Shown in pieces: positions 8,294 through 15,907 of a stretch of 64,000 nucleotides of DNA; the first letter of the stretch is position 1; the number at the start of each line of letters is the position of its first letter. The position numbers were made by a program, and so were the translations under genes. Under the pieces are notes generated by a model. That model was not told where the DNA came from, did no database searches, and saw only the letters and a program-made list of their open reading frames with translations. Origin of the DNA: Phyllobacterium chamaecytisi (GTDB lineage: Bacteria; Pseudomonadota; Alphaproteobacteria; Rhizobiales; Rhizobiaceae); NCBI RefSeq assembly GCF_020164455.1, contig NZ_JAIQWW010000006.1, positions 124,001 to 188,000 of the forward strand, read 5' to 3'.

Positions 8294-9963
8294 TGAACAA
8301 TCCGCGCCACAATATCCGCGAGGTGCGCGCTCCGCGCGGCGACAAGCTGAACACCAAATCCTGGATGACCGAAGCACCGTTGCGGATGCTGATGAACAAT
8401 CTCGATCCCGACGTCGCGGAAAATCCCAACGAGCTCGTGGTCTATGGCGGCATCGGTCGCGCGGCCCGCACGTGGGACGATTTCGACAAGATTGTTTCCA
8501 CCCTCAAAACACTGAACGAGGATGAAACACTGCTCGTCCAGTCCGGCAAGCCGGTCGGCGTGTTCAAAACCCACGCCAATGCACCGCGGGTGCTGATCGC
8601 CAATTCCAATCTCGTGCCGCATTGGGCGACCTGGGATCATTTCAACGAGCTCGATAAAAAAGGTCTTGCCATGTACGGCCAGATGACTGCCGGCTCGTGG
8701 ATCTATATTGGCACGCAAGGCATCGTTCAGGGCACCTACGAAACCTTCGTCGAAGCCGGACGTCAGCACTATGGTGGCAATCTCAGGGGCAAGTGGATCC
8801 TGACTGGTGGACTTGGTGGCATGGGTGGGGCACAGCCGCTGGCTGCCGTCATGGCCGGTGCCTGCTGTCTCGCCGTCGAGTGCAACCCGGACTCCATCGA
8901 TTTCCGCCTGCGCACCCGATACGTGGACGCCAAGGCCGAAACACTGGATGAAGCGCTCGAAATGATCGAGCGCTGGACCAAGGCGGGCGAAGCCAAATCG
9001 GTCGGTCTGCTGGGCAATGCCGCCGATATCCTGCCCGAACTCGTGCGGCGCAATGTGCGCCCGGACATCGTCACCGACCAGACTTCCGCACATGATCCGA
9101 TCAATGGCTATCTGCCGAAAGGCTGGACTTTGGCCGAATGGCGCCAGAAGCGCGAAACCGACCCGAAAGCCGTCGAGCAAGCCGCCCGCGCTTCGATGCG
9201 CGAACACGTCGAAGCCATGATCGCCTTCTGGGAACGAGGGATTCCGACGCTCGACTATGGCAACAACATACGCCAGGTCGCCAAAGACGAGGGTCTCGAG
9301 AACGCCTTTGCCTTCCCCGGCTTCGTTCCGGCCTATATCCGTCCTCTCTTCTGCCGTGGCATTGGGCCATTCCGCTGGGCGGCGCTATCGGGCGATCCGG
9401 ACGACATTTACAAGACCGACGCCAAGGTGAAGGAACTAACGCCCGGCAACACGCATCTGCACAACTGGCTCGACATGGCGCGGGAGCGCATCGCGTTTCA
9501 GGGTCTGCCTGCGCGCATATGCTGGGTCGGACTCGGCGACCGCGACCGGCTCGGCCTCGCCTTTAACGAAATGGTACGCAGCGGCGAGTTGAAAGCACCG
9601 ATCGTCATCGGCCGCGATCATCTCGATTCAGGCTCTGTCGCCTCGCCGAACCGCGAAACGGAAGCCATGAAAGACGGCTCCGATGCGGTTTCCGACTGGC
9701 CGCTGTTGAATGCGCTGCTTAACACCGCCTCCGGTGCAACGTGGGTTTCCCTGCACCATGGCGGCGGGGTCGGCATGGGCTTTTCCCAGCATTCCGGAAT
9801 GGTCATTTGCTGCGACGGAACCGACGACGCGGCGGAACGCATCAAACGCGTTCTCTGGAACGATCCGGCAACCGGGGTCATGCGCCACGCCGATGCGGGC
9901 TACGAGATCGCCATAGAATGCGCGAAGGAAAAAGGCCTCAACCTGCCGGGCATTCTCGGCTGA
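8293..9963 (+). CDS. hutU: Urocanate hydratase HutU
   Basis: HutU converts urocanate to 4-imidazolone-5-propanoate using tightly bound NAD+. The 556-residue protein has the dinucleotide-binding [12 protein letters not shown] at 171-182 and a cysteine at residue 410 ([13 protein letters not shown]), the position of the essential Cys in the Pseudomonas enzyme. Length is standard. It overlaps hutG by one base upstream and hutD by one base downstream (TGATG), so hutG-hutU-hutD form a tightly coupled block. Confidence 0.97.
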   Translation: MNNPRHNIREVRAPRGDKLNTKSWMTEAPLRMLMNNLDPDVAENPNELVVYGGIGRAARTWDDFDKIVSTLKTLNEDETLLVQSGKPVGVFKTHANAPRVLIANSNLVPHWATWDHFNELDKKGLAMYGQMTAGSWIYIGTQGIVQGTYETFVEAGRQHYGGNLRGKWILTGGLGGMGGAQPLAAVMAGACCLAVECNPDSIDFRLRTRYVDAKAETLDEALEMIERWTKAGEAKSVGLLGNAADILPELVRRNVRPDIVTDQTSAHDPINGYLPKGWTLAEWRQKRETDPKAVEQAARASMREHVEAMIAFWERGIPTLDYGNNIRQVAKDEGLENAFAFPGFVPAYIRPLFCRGIGPFRWAALSGDPDDIYKTDAKVKELTPGNTHLHNWLDMARERIAFQGLPARICWVGLGDRDRLGLAFNEMVRSGELKAPIVIGRDHLDSGSVASPNRETEAMKDGSDAVSDWPLLNALLNTASGATWVSLHHGGGVGMGFSQHSGMVICCDGTDDAAERIKRVLWNDPATGVMRHADAGYEIAIECAKEKGLNLPGILG

Positions 9964-10544
9964 TGAAAATCCTGCGTGCCAGCGATCACCGGCAAATGCC
10001 CTGGAAGAATGGCGGCGGCGTCACCACCGAGATTGCCGTCGCTCCTCCACTCGCATCTGTCGCCGATTTCGACTGGCGCATCAGCATGGCGACTGTTGCT
10101 GCCGATGGACCATTTTCGCGGTTTGACGGCATCGACCGCACGCTGACCGTGCTCAGCGGCGAGGGCCTAGAGCTTGCTATCGAGAGCGCACCCCTTGTTC
10201 GATTGAGCCCTGCAAGCAAGCCTTATCCATTCCCGGGAGACGCGACTGCATCGGCAAAATTGATCGCTGGGCCCGTCACAGATTTCAATGTCATGACACG
10301 GCGCGGGCGCTGGACTCACAGCGTCGACAATCTGTCCATCGATGGGACACTGCTTCTACCGGTCGCTGCGGATGCCTGCATCATCTTCTGCCGCAGTGGC
10401 CAGATCACCCTTGGTGAGTCGTCAGTGCTTGACGCGCATGATGCTGCGTTGATCGATGCTTCGGCTGATACCCTGGAGATCTCCATTGGCGGGTCGGGAG
10501 AGGCAATCATCGTTCACCTGTCGCAAACTCTATCGGCCGAATAA
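9963..10544 (+). CDS. hutD: HutD family protein
   Basis: HutD is a small cupin-fold protein found in hut operons; it has no proven catalytic role and has been proposed to limit hut activity. The 193-residue frame begins [26 protein letters not shown], the family's typical start (the MPWKNGGG segment is diagnostic), with FSRFDGIDRTLTVLSG downstream. Its ATG overlaps the hutU stop by one base, so translation is coupled. hutC begins 9 bases after its stop. Confidence 0.9.
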   Translation: MKILRASDHRQMPWKNGGGVTTEIAVAPPLASVADFDWRISMATVAADGPFSRFDGIDRTLTVLSGEGLELAIESAPLVRLSPASKPYPFPGDATASAKLIAGPVTDFNVMTRRGRWTHSVDNLSIDGTLLLPVAADACIIFCRSGQITLGESSVLDAHDAALIDASADTLEISIGGSGEAIIVHLSQTLSAE

Positions 10545-10553
10545 GAGGTCGCC

Positions 10554-11294
10554 TTGGATCAGTTGGAAAAGCCCATCACCGATACACCGAAGGGTCAGCT
10601 CTCCGCCCGTATCCGCCATGACATCGAACAGCGGATCCTGCTCGGCGAATGGGCTCCCGGTTTTCGCATTCCAATGGAACGCGAATTGATGGAAACCTAC
10701 GGTTGTGCGCGGATGACCGTGAACAAGGCTCTGTCGGCGCTTGCGGCGTCGGGCCTCATCGAGCGCCGTCGCAAGGCGGGAAGCTTCGTTTCGCAGCCAC
10801 TGTCGCAATCGGCCGTCATCGAAATTCCGGATTTGCGTGCCGAAGTCGAGGCCATCGGGCAGGTCTACAGACTTGAGGTGATCTCACTGCAGCAGCGCCG
10901 CTCGACACGGGACGATATGGAACGCCTTAATGTGCAAAGCCCGCGTCAGGTTCTGGCGATTCACTGCCGTCACTTTGCCGGCCGGCGCGTCCATGCTTTC
11001 GAGGACCGACTGATCGATCTTGTCAGCGTGCCGGAAGCCGCCGATATCTCCTTCGCCGACGAACCTCCGGGAACCTGGCTGCGCGGTCATGTGCCATGGT
11101 CGGAGGCCGAAAACCGGATCAGCGCGTTCAATGCGGATTCCGTGCTTGCCTCCCGTCTCGAGGTGAAGGAAGGCTCGGCCTGTTTGCAGGTCGAACGATC
11201 GACATGGCGAGGCAAACGGCCGATCACCGCCGTTCGCATGTTTTACCCGGGTGAAACCTACCGGCTGGTTGCCCATTTCAGCCCGAAGGGGTGA
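10554..11294 (+). CDS. hutC: Histidine utilization repressor HutC (GntR family)
   Basis: HutC is a GntR-family repressor with an N-terminal winged helix-turn-helix (about 15-80, LSARIRHDIEQRILLGEWAPG ... MTVNKALSALAASGLIERR) and a C-terminal UTRA ligand domain (about 95-240) that senses urocanate in characterised relatives. The 246-residue frame starts at TTG 10554 with AAGAGG upstream; no nearby ATG precedes the helix-turn-helix. As the last gene of the operon it presumably acts on the palindrome at 4446-4459 and so represses its own expression. Confidence 0.92.
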   Translation: MDQLEKPITDTPKGQLSARIRHDIEQRILLGEWAPGFRIPMERELMETYGCARMTVNKALSALAASGLIERRRKAGSFVSQPLSQSAVIEIPDLRAEVEAIGQVYRLEVISLQQRRSTRDDMERLNVQSPRQVLAIHCRHFAGRRVHAFEDRLIDLVSVPEAADISFADEPPGTWLRGHVPWSEAENRISAFNADSVLASRLEVKEGSACLQVERSTWRGKRPITAVRMFYPGETYRLVAHFSPKG

Positions 11295-11364
11295 CATGCG
11301 ACGCCGCGATCCCGCGTAAATTTGAAATACGACGTAGGGTGGTCTGAACCGGAACATCTTTTGC

Positions 11365-11448
11365 GCAAGAATAGCCAAAACTCATGCAAGACTTGCCGAA
11401 ACTGGTGCAAGAATCATCGAATCTGCCTCAAGATTCTCTACCGTGACG
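11365..11448 (+). repeat. 21-bp tandem direct repeat upstream of the copper operon
   Basis: Units begin exactly 21 bases apart at 11365, 11386, 11407 and 11428. The first two share GCAAGA, then CC, then AAACT at the same positions; the third keeps GCAAGAAT and CT; the fourth keeps only CAAGA. A 21-bp period is two helical turns, which places every unit on the same DNA face, as in arrays of regulator sites. The array ends 94 bases before the ATG of the DUF2946 gene. Confidence 0.7.
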
Positions 11449-11542
11449 GGAAATTTGAGTGTGCTCAGTTGCATTCCTCTTTGCCGCATGGATTTTCAGA
11501 TCAAGCTCCTGTATTTAGAGCGCGAAGTGAAATGAGGCGGTG

Positions 11543-11926
11543 ATGCGCAATATTCGGAACGACTGGCGATTGGCGGTGCGCATGCTTTGCGCATTGGCGC
11601 TCGTATTCGTTGCCTTCGCGCACCAGCCCATTTCGGCCTCTCCAGCCAGTGATATCGACCTTGCCGCCTATACCTTGCCGGACGGCTCAGTGCCCGTTCT
11701 CTGCCTCGACAACAAGGTGGATCAAGGCTCGCACAAAAGCGCCTGGCACGGCAACGGCTGCGAGGCCTGCCGCCTCTCGGCATCCGTCGTTCTGCCAGTT
11801 CCGCCCATGGCATCAGGCTTGAAAAATGAGCCGGTTCAATCACTTACGATAAAGCGGGAAGCGGTCCGGATCGCGCGCAGCCTCTTTCCGCCATCGGCTC
11901 CACCGCAAGCTCCTCCCCTCGTCTGA
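11543..11926 (+). CDS. DUF2946-like small exported protein, possible copper-responsive leader
   Basis: The 127-residue protein has an N-terminal hydrophobic segment (about 11-27) like a signal peptide and a short metal-site-like motif, His69-x3-Cys73-x2-Cys76, plus Cys54. This arrangement and the context point to the DUF2946 family, which is found in copper-related operons. A Bordetella DUF2946 protein (CruR) has been described as a copper-sensing upstream frame controlling the next gene; that role here is inference only. ATG 11543 is chosen over GTG 11540 because GAGGCGG lies at suitable spacing. The next gene starts about 84 bases after the stop, across GC-rich hairpins. Confidence 0.7.
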   Translation: MRNIRNDWRLAVRMLCALALVFVAFAHQPISASPASDIDLAAYTLPDGSVPVLCLDNKVDQGSHKSAWHGNGCEACRLSASVVLPVPPMASGLKNEPVQSLTIKREAVRIARSLFPPSAPPQAPPLV

Positions 11927-11934
11927 CATAAAAT

Positions 11935-11980
11935 GCGCCCTCGATGGCGCGTCACGGCGGCCTGCTCCGGCGGTGCCGTC
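11935..11980 (+). promoter_or_regulatory. GC-rich hairpins between the DUF2946 gene and the PepSY gene
   Basis: GCGCC pairs with GGCGC over six bases (11935-11950), then ACGGC (11954-11958) pairs with GCCGT (11975-11979) around a GC-rich interior. These lie between the DUF2946 stop and the chosen PepSY start at 12011. They could link translation of the two genes, but stability has not been calculated. Confidence 0.35.
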
Positions 11981-12010
11981 ACCCCTTGCTGTCAGACGAC
12001 TGGAACACAT

Positions 12011-13369
12011 ATGACCGTCTCAAGCATGGCTTCCGGGAAGCCTTATTATCTCAGCCTTTCGCTCTACCGCGCCATCTGGCGCTGGCACTTTTTCGCCGGC
12101 CTTCTGGTCATCCCTTTCATGCTCAATCTCGCCATCACCGGCAGCCTCTATCTGTTCAAGGACGAGATCGACAACACCGTCTTCGCCTACCGCAACGTGG
12201 TTCAGCCGCGCAGCGAATCGCTTGCCCCTTCGCTCCTGACCGACAATGCGAAAGCGGCGGTGCCGGGATCAAAAGTGCTGCGATATCAATCACCTGGCAC
12301 GCCAACACAATCGGCAAAAGTCACCGTCTCCAGTCCCGAAGGGAACGTTCTGGTCTTTATCGATCCCTATAGCGGCGCGGTCCTTGGCAAGGTCGGCGAA
12401 GAGGAAGAATTCAGCTGGGTCGTCAAGAAGATTCACAGTCTTGAATATTTCGGCCTTGCCTTCAACCGCATCGTCGAAGCCGTCGGCGGTCTTGCGTTAG
12501 TCCTTGTTATTACAGGCTTTTATCTTTGGTGGCCGCGCAAACAGACTGGCGGTGTCGTCACTGTTCGCGGGACTCCGGACAAGCGCGTGTTCTGGCGGGA
12601 TCTGCATGCCGTGACCGGCGCTGGTGCCGGCGCATTGATCTTCTTCCTTGCGATATCCGGCATGCCATGGTCGGGCTATTGGGGTGACAAGCTGAATACG
12701 ACATTGTCGGGCTATGGACTTGGCTATCCCGCTCAGCTCTGGGACAACGTGCCGGTTTCAAAACTTCAGACAAAACAAGTACTTGGCAATTCCGGATGGA
12801 CTGTCGAGAACGCACCGGTACCCGTGTCGACGCCAGGCGGGACGCCCGTCGGGCTTGACCGGATCGTCGCCTCCGCGGCGGCAGCAGGCATGACACCGGG
12901 CTTTGAAATTTCGCTGCCTGCCAGCAAGAAGGGGGTTTATACCGCAGCCATCTTCCCCGACGACATTGCCAAGCAGCGGACAATCCACTTCGACCAGTAT
13001 AGCGGTAACCCATTGGTTGATTTGAAGTTTTCCGACTATGGCGCAGGAGCCAAAGCCATCGAGTTTGGGATCGGCGTGCATCAGGGCCAATATTGGGGCC
13101 TTGCCAACCAACTCGCCATGCTCGCGACATGCCTTGCGATCATCCTCGCCTCGGTTTCCGCCGTAATCATGTGGTGGAAGCGGCGTCCTTCAGGACGGCT
13201 CGGCGTGCCACCCATGCCGCAGCAAAAAAGTGTGTTCGCCGTATTTACCTTGGTCATATTGGTATTCGGCATCGCCTTTCCGCTGACCGGGTTCGCAATT
13301 CTTGGCATGCTGATCCTCGACCAGTTGATCACGCGCATCCCTTCGCCTTTGCAACGTGTATTCTCATAA
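12011..13369 (+). CDS. PepSY-associated transmembrane protein
   Basis: The 453-residue inner-membrane protein belongs to the PepSY-TM family, often linked to metal uptake or ferric/cupric reduction. Membrane segments are visible near residues 28-48 (FFAGLLVIPFMLNLAITGSLYLF), about 155-178 (GGLALVLVITGFYLWWP), about 205-225, about 365-390 and in the C-terminal 35 residues. A large periplasmic part between the first two holds the PepSY-like region. ATG 12011 (MTVSSMASGKP) is preferred; an in-frame start at 11933 would add 26 residues with no family resemblance. It sits between a DUF2946 protein and copper chaperones, so a copper-related role is likely. Confidence 0.82.
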   Translation: MTVSSMASGKPYYLSLSLYRAIWRWHFFAGLLVIPFMLNLAITGSLYLFKDEIDNTVFAYRNVVQPRSESLAPSLLTDNAKAAVPGSKVLRYQSPGTPTQSAKVTVSSPEGNVLVFIDPYSGAVLGKVGEEEEFSWVVKKIHSLEYFGLAFNRIVEAVGGLALVLVITGFYLWWPRKQTGGVVTVRGTPDKRVFWRDLHAVTGAGAGALIFFLAISGMPWSGYWGDKLNTTLSGYGLGYPAQLWDNVPVSKLQTKQVLGNSGWTVENAPVPVSTPGGTPVGLDRIVASAAAAGMTPGFEISLPASKKGVYTAAIFPDDIAKQRTIHFDQYSGNPLVDLKFSDYGAGAKAIEFGIGVHQGQYWGLANQLAMLATCLAIILASVSAVIMWWKRRPSGRLGVPPMPQQKSVFAVFTLVILVFGIAFPLTGFAILGMLILDQLITRIPSPLQRVFS

Positions 13370-13392
13370 GAAATATGGATAGGAGACGCCTC

Positions 13393-13917
13393 ATGAAATC
13401 TATTTCCAGAATTGCCGCCGTCGCACTGGTATTTGCGGCAATCTCGTCTGCTCAGGCGCACGATCATTCCAAGATGACACAAGGCGCCACCATGAGCGAT
13501 GACGGCTCTATGGACCCCGTAAAAGCTGGGGATCTGACCTTGAGCGGCGCCTTTACCCGCGCCACCCTGCCCGGGGCGAAAGTCGGCGGCGGCTATATCA
13601 AGATTGAAAATCAAGCGAACGAACCCGACCAGCTCCTTGGTGGTTCCAGCCCCGTTGCTGCCCGCGTCGAGGTGCATGAAATGAAGATGGATGGCAACGT
13701 CATGCAAATGCGCAAGCTGAAGGACGGACTTGAGATTCCGGCTGGCGGCAGCGCCGAACTCTCTCCTGGAGGCACGCATTTGATGTTGATCGACCTTTCA
13801 GCACCCCTGAAAGAGGGCGACATGGTGCCTGTTACGCTCGATTTTGCCAAAGCCGGCAAGGTCGACGTCCAGTTCATGGTCGGGCCTGCAGGCGCAACGA
13901 GCATGGAGCACAATTGA
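13393..13917 (+). CDS. Periplasmic copper chaperone PCu(A)C
   Basis: The 174-residue protein has a signal peptide (cleavage near AQA, residue 22) and a PCu(A)C domain. The copper(I) ligands of the family are visible as His95, Met106, His129 and Met131 (VHEMKMD, MQMRK, GGTHLMLIDL). A His/Met-rich N-terminal stretch (HDHSKM) may add a metal site. PCu(A)C delivers copper to cytochrome oxidase CuA, usually with Sco, and the sco gene overlaps its stop by one base. ATG 13393 has AGGAG 7 bases upstream; ATG 13375 is less likely. Confidence 0.92.
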   Translation: MKSISRIAAVALVFAAISSAQAHDHSKMTQGATMSDDGSMDPVKAGDLTLSGAFTRATLPGAKVGGGYIKIENQANEPDQLLGGSSPVAARVEVHEMKMDGNVMQMRKLKDGLEIPAGGSAELSPGGTHLMLIDLSAPLKEGDMVPVTLDFAKAGKVDVQFMVGPAGATSMEHN

Positions 13918-14507
13918 TGAATTTCCGTCTCTTGCGCTATGCATTGTGGGCGCTGATCGCCATTTTGTGCGGCTTCCTTGTCTTCACTTATATCAGTGCC
14001 CGCAATGGCGGTAATGCCCAAGCGGTCCAGCTCGGCGTTCCGTTCAATCTCACCGATCAGAACGGTGCTCCTATCACGGACGCGGCTTTCAAGGGCCACC
14101 CGACGGCATTGTTCTTTGGTTTCACCCATTGCCCCGAGGTATGTCCGACAACCCTCTTCGAAATGGCCGGATGGCTGAAGACGCTTGGCGATGAAGGCAA
14201 AGACCTGCGCGTCTTCTTCATTTCCGTCGATCCGGAGCGCGACACTCCGGACGTCATGAAGGGCTATACATCGGCCTTCACGGACCGGATCACCGGTATC
14301 ACTGGCAATCCGCAGGAAGTCGAGAAACTCCTCAAGGGCTGGAAGATTTATGCGAAGAAGGTGCCGACGGAGAACGGCGACTACACCATGGACCATACGG
14401 CGTCGGTAATGCTGCTTGATCGCGACGGGCGGTTAAAAAGCACGATCGACTACAAGGAAAGCCCAGACGTTGCGCTGAAAAAGCTTCGGCTGCTGGTCGC
14501 CGGATAA
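13917..14507 (+). CDS. SCO1/SenC family copper metallochaperone
   Basis: The 196-residue protein has one N-terminal membrane anchor (about 8-27) and a periplasmic thioredoxin-like domain. Copper ligands are Cys72 and Cys76 in FTHCPEVCPTT and His160 in YTMDHTASV, all conserved. It helps to assemble the CuA site of cytochrome c oxidase. Its ATG overlaps the PCu(A)C stop (TGATG), so the two are coupled. A strong hairpin at 14521 follows, closing the operon. Confidence 0.93.
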   Translation: MNFRLLRYALWALIAILCGFLVFTYISARNGGNAQAVQLGVPFNLTDQNGAPITDAAFKGHPTALFFGFTHCPEVCPTTLFEMAGWLKTLGDEGKDLRVFFISVDPERDTPDVMKGYTSAFTDRITGITGNPQEVEKLLKGWKIYAKKVPTENGDYTMDHTASVMLLDRDGRLKSTIDYKESPDVALKKLRLLVAG

Positions 14508-14520
14508 AACATGCGCCTGC

Positions 14521-14552
14521 TATCTCTTCCGGTCCCCGGTCCGGAAGAGATA
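14521..14552 (+). terminator. Hairpin after the copper operon
   Basis: A perfect 12-bp stem, TATCTCTTCCGG with CCGGAAGAGATA, encloses an 8-base loop, 14 bases after the sco stop. A T-run is absent, so it may be an RNA-stabilising or weak termination hairpin. Confidence 0.6.
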
Positions 14553-14609
14553 AATATGCTCTTTGCGGGTTGATCCGAACATTTGTATACTAAAAAACTC
14601 ATAATTTCC

Positions 14610-14622
14610 TAGAATTATTCTA
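14610..14622. promoter_or_regulatory. Palindrome TAGAAT-T-ATTCTA upstream of the unrecognised operon
   Basis: This perfect inverted repeat with a one-base centre lies in an AT-rich stretch about 133 bases before the first small frame at 14755. The same half-sites, without the central base, occur at 15810-15821 before the sulfate transporter. A second inverted repeat, AACCTAT paired with ATAGGTT (14622-14645), directly abuts it. The bound regulator is unknown. Confidence 0.55.
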
Positions 14623-14754
14623 ACCTATTGATATTTTTATAGGTTTTAAAGATTTAGTATTTGACATTGAGATTTTCAGAAGCCTTTATGCAAAAAGTGC
14701 AAAAGCACATCCCTTTGATGTCTGGGCCTTGAACCCTTTCGATTGGAGGACCCT

Positions 14755-14937
14755 ATGATAGGTCTTTTTCTGCCACGCCTCCGCGTGGTTTCCTTGCTGA
14801 ACCATCAGCAACTGTCTCCTGTCTTTGGCCGCGACAGCCTAAGGCAGCTGGTCACCCGCGGTCACCGCAGTGGCCCTCTCGCCCTGATCCGCAACAACAA
14901 GCAGGATGGGAGCAGCGATGTATCCGCACATATCTGA
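14755..14937 (+). CDS. Small 60-residue frame, possible leader peptide
   Basis: ATG 14755 has a good ribosome-binding site (GGAGGA) at correct spacing, and the frame runs 60 codons, ending inside the next gene by 20 bases. The peptide is rich in Leu, Arg and Ser with no cysteine, and matches no family I recognise. Bases 14850-14875 inside it form a hairpin (GGTCAC with GTGGCC, and GCGG with CCGC). The overlap and the internal hairpin would fit a leader that couples to the downstream Cys-rich gene. It may also be a chance frame. Confidence 0.4.
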   Translation: MIGLFLPRLRVVSLLNHQQLSPVFGRDSLRQLVTRGHRSGPLALIRNNKQDGSSDVSAHI

Positions 14938-15424
14938 AGCCGGCAACGATGCAGGTTGCTATTTCGATCGCACACCGGAAAAGCTGGTGCTCGAAGGCTA
15001 CCGGCGTTGGACGGCGGGTTTCGAAACCGGATCCGTCATCGCGTGGGAAATGGCCTATGGGCTCTATAGCGAGCTTCTCGGCACGCGCAACGGCAACCGC
15101 GCTCTATCCGAGCTGTCGTTCTTCATCCGGACCCTGCGCCACTGCGCATTATGCCCGCTCAAGACTTTTCCATTTGGTTCGCACCATGTCTGCCGGGAGG
15201 AATGCATGACTTTGGGGCTTATTGCCGGGATACAAAATTGCGACATGGTTGCGGCACGAACCTGCCTCAATGCCATGGCATGTCCCTCGCGCCATGAGGA
15301 AGTGGAGAACGCAGCGATCGGTTTTGCCGAAACGCTGGCCGAGATGGATCAGATGCTCTTGCCGATCCCGAAATCCGCAATTGAGGACATTATTTCCCGC
15401 CCGTTGCGGGCGAACTTTCACTGA
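14918..15424 (+). CDS. Unrecognised Cys/His-rich protein
   Basis: The 168-residue protein has no signal peptide or membrane segment and should be cytoplasmic. It has eight cysteines (14, 76, 79, 92, 96, 108, 116, 122), including HCALC (75-79) and HHVCREEC (89-96), which together look like a zinc or Fe-S binding site. The surrounding sequence appears helical. I do not recognise the family. ATG 14918 is preferred (GGGAG upstream) over ATG 14906. A 58-residue frame follows after 13 bases, and the sulfate transporter operon begins about 480 bases downstream with a similar upstream palindrome. A link to sulfur or metal stress is inference. Confidence 0.75.
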   Translation: MYPHISEAGNDAGCYFDRTPEKLVLEGYRRWTAGFETGSVIAWEMAYGLYSELLGTRNGNRALSELSFFIRTLRHCALCPLKTFPFGSHHVCREECMTLGLIAGIQNCDMVAARTCLNAMACPSRHEEVENAAIGFAETLAEMDQMLLPIPKSAIEDIISRPLRANFH

Positions 15425-15437
15425 GGAGAGAAAGCGC

Positions 15438-15614
15438 ATGATCATTACTTCACGTATGGAACGCCGCCTTTCCATAGCAGCCACCGCCTTGTTGACAGCC
15501 GCAATCTTTGTCTTGCCAATCAAGACGCGCGCGCTCAACGACGCCAGGACCAATCCAGCCAACTATACGCGGCTTGCTGACGCGACACCGGTGAAAATGC
15601 TATTGGGCAAATAG
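15438..15614 (+). CDS. Small 58-residue protein with an N-terminal hydrophobic segment
   Basis: ATG 15438 follows a strong ribosome-binding site (GAGGAGAG) and lies 13 bases after the stop of the Cys-rich gene, so both are likely on one transcript. Residues 12-27 (SIAATALLTAAIFVLP) form a possible signal or anchor segment after a basic start; the remaining 30 residues are polar. No family is recognised. A GC-rich hairpin 27 bases downstream suggests the operon ends here. Confidence 0.6.
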   Translation: MIITSRMERRLSIAATALLTAAIFVLPIKTRALNDARTNPANYTRLADATPVKMLLGK

Positions 15615-15641
15615 ACATCCGAGCGCACCTACGCAGCTCCA

Positions 15642-15663
15642 CCGGCCGGAGAGGTCCGGCCGG
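15642..15663 (+). terminator. Hairpin terminating the small unrecognised operon
   Basis: A perfect 9-bp stem, CCGGCCGGA with TCCGGCCGG, closes a GAGG tetraloop, followed by the AT-rich GAAGATTATT. It lies 27 bases after the 58-residue gene and well before the sulfate operon promoter region. Confidence 0.65.
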
Positions 15664-15809
15664 GAAGATTATTCCGGCACGGTCGCATTTTCCAGAAAAG
15701 ACCGCAGCGACCTTCTCAATCGGCCACAAACGGTCGTGCTACTTAAGTTTGAGAGAATCCTATGCCCATGCGGAATAGACGACTGTTTCAGTAGACTATG
15801 CCGATCCGG

Positions 15810-15821
15810 TAGAATATTCTA
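15810..15821. promoter_or_regulatory. Palindrome TAGAATATTCTA upstream of the sulfate transporter
   Basis: A perfect 12-bp inverted repeat lies 86 bases before the sbp start. Both half-sites are identical to those at 14610-14622 upstream of the unrecognised operon, and both are followed by A. A further half-site-like TTTCTAA is at about 15844-15850. It is likely a regulator site for sulfur uptake; which regulator is not known from sequence. Confidence 0.55.
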
Positions 15822-15907
15822 ATTTTTCACTGTAAAAGGAATTCTTTCTAACGCCCCTATTTGGAGGCGCTCTGCTACGCTTCAGTTCTAATCATACGGA
15901 GGCAGGC

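Noticed and set aside
8200..9207. Open frame of 335 codons on the minus strand across hutG and hutU
   Set aside because: It is a shadow of two certain hut genes and shows no recognisable domain.
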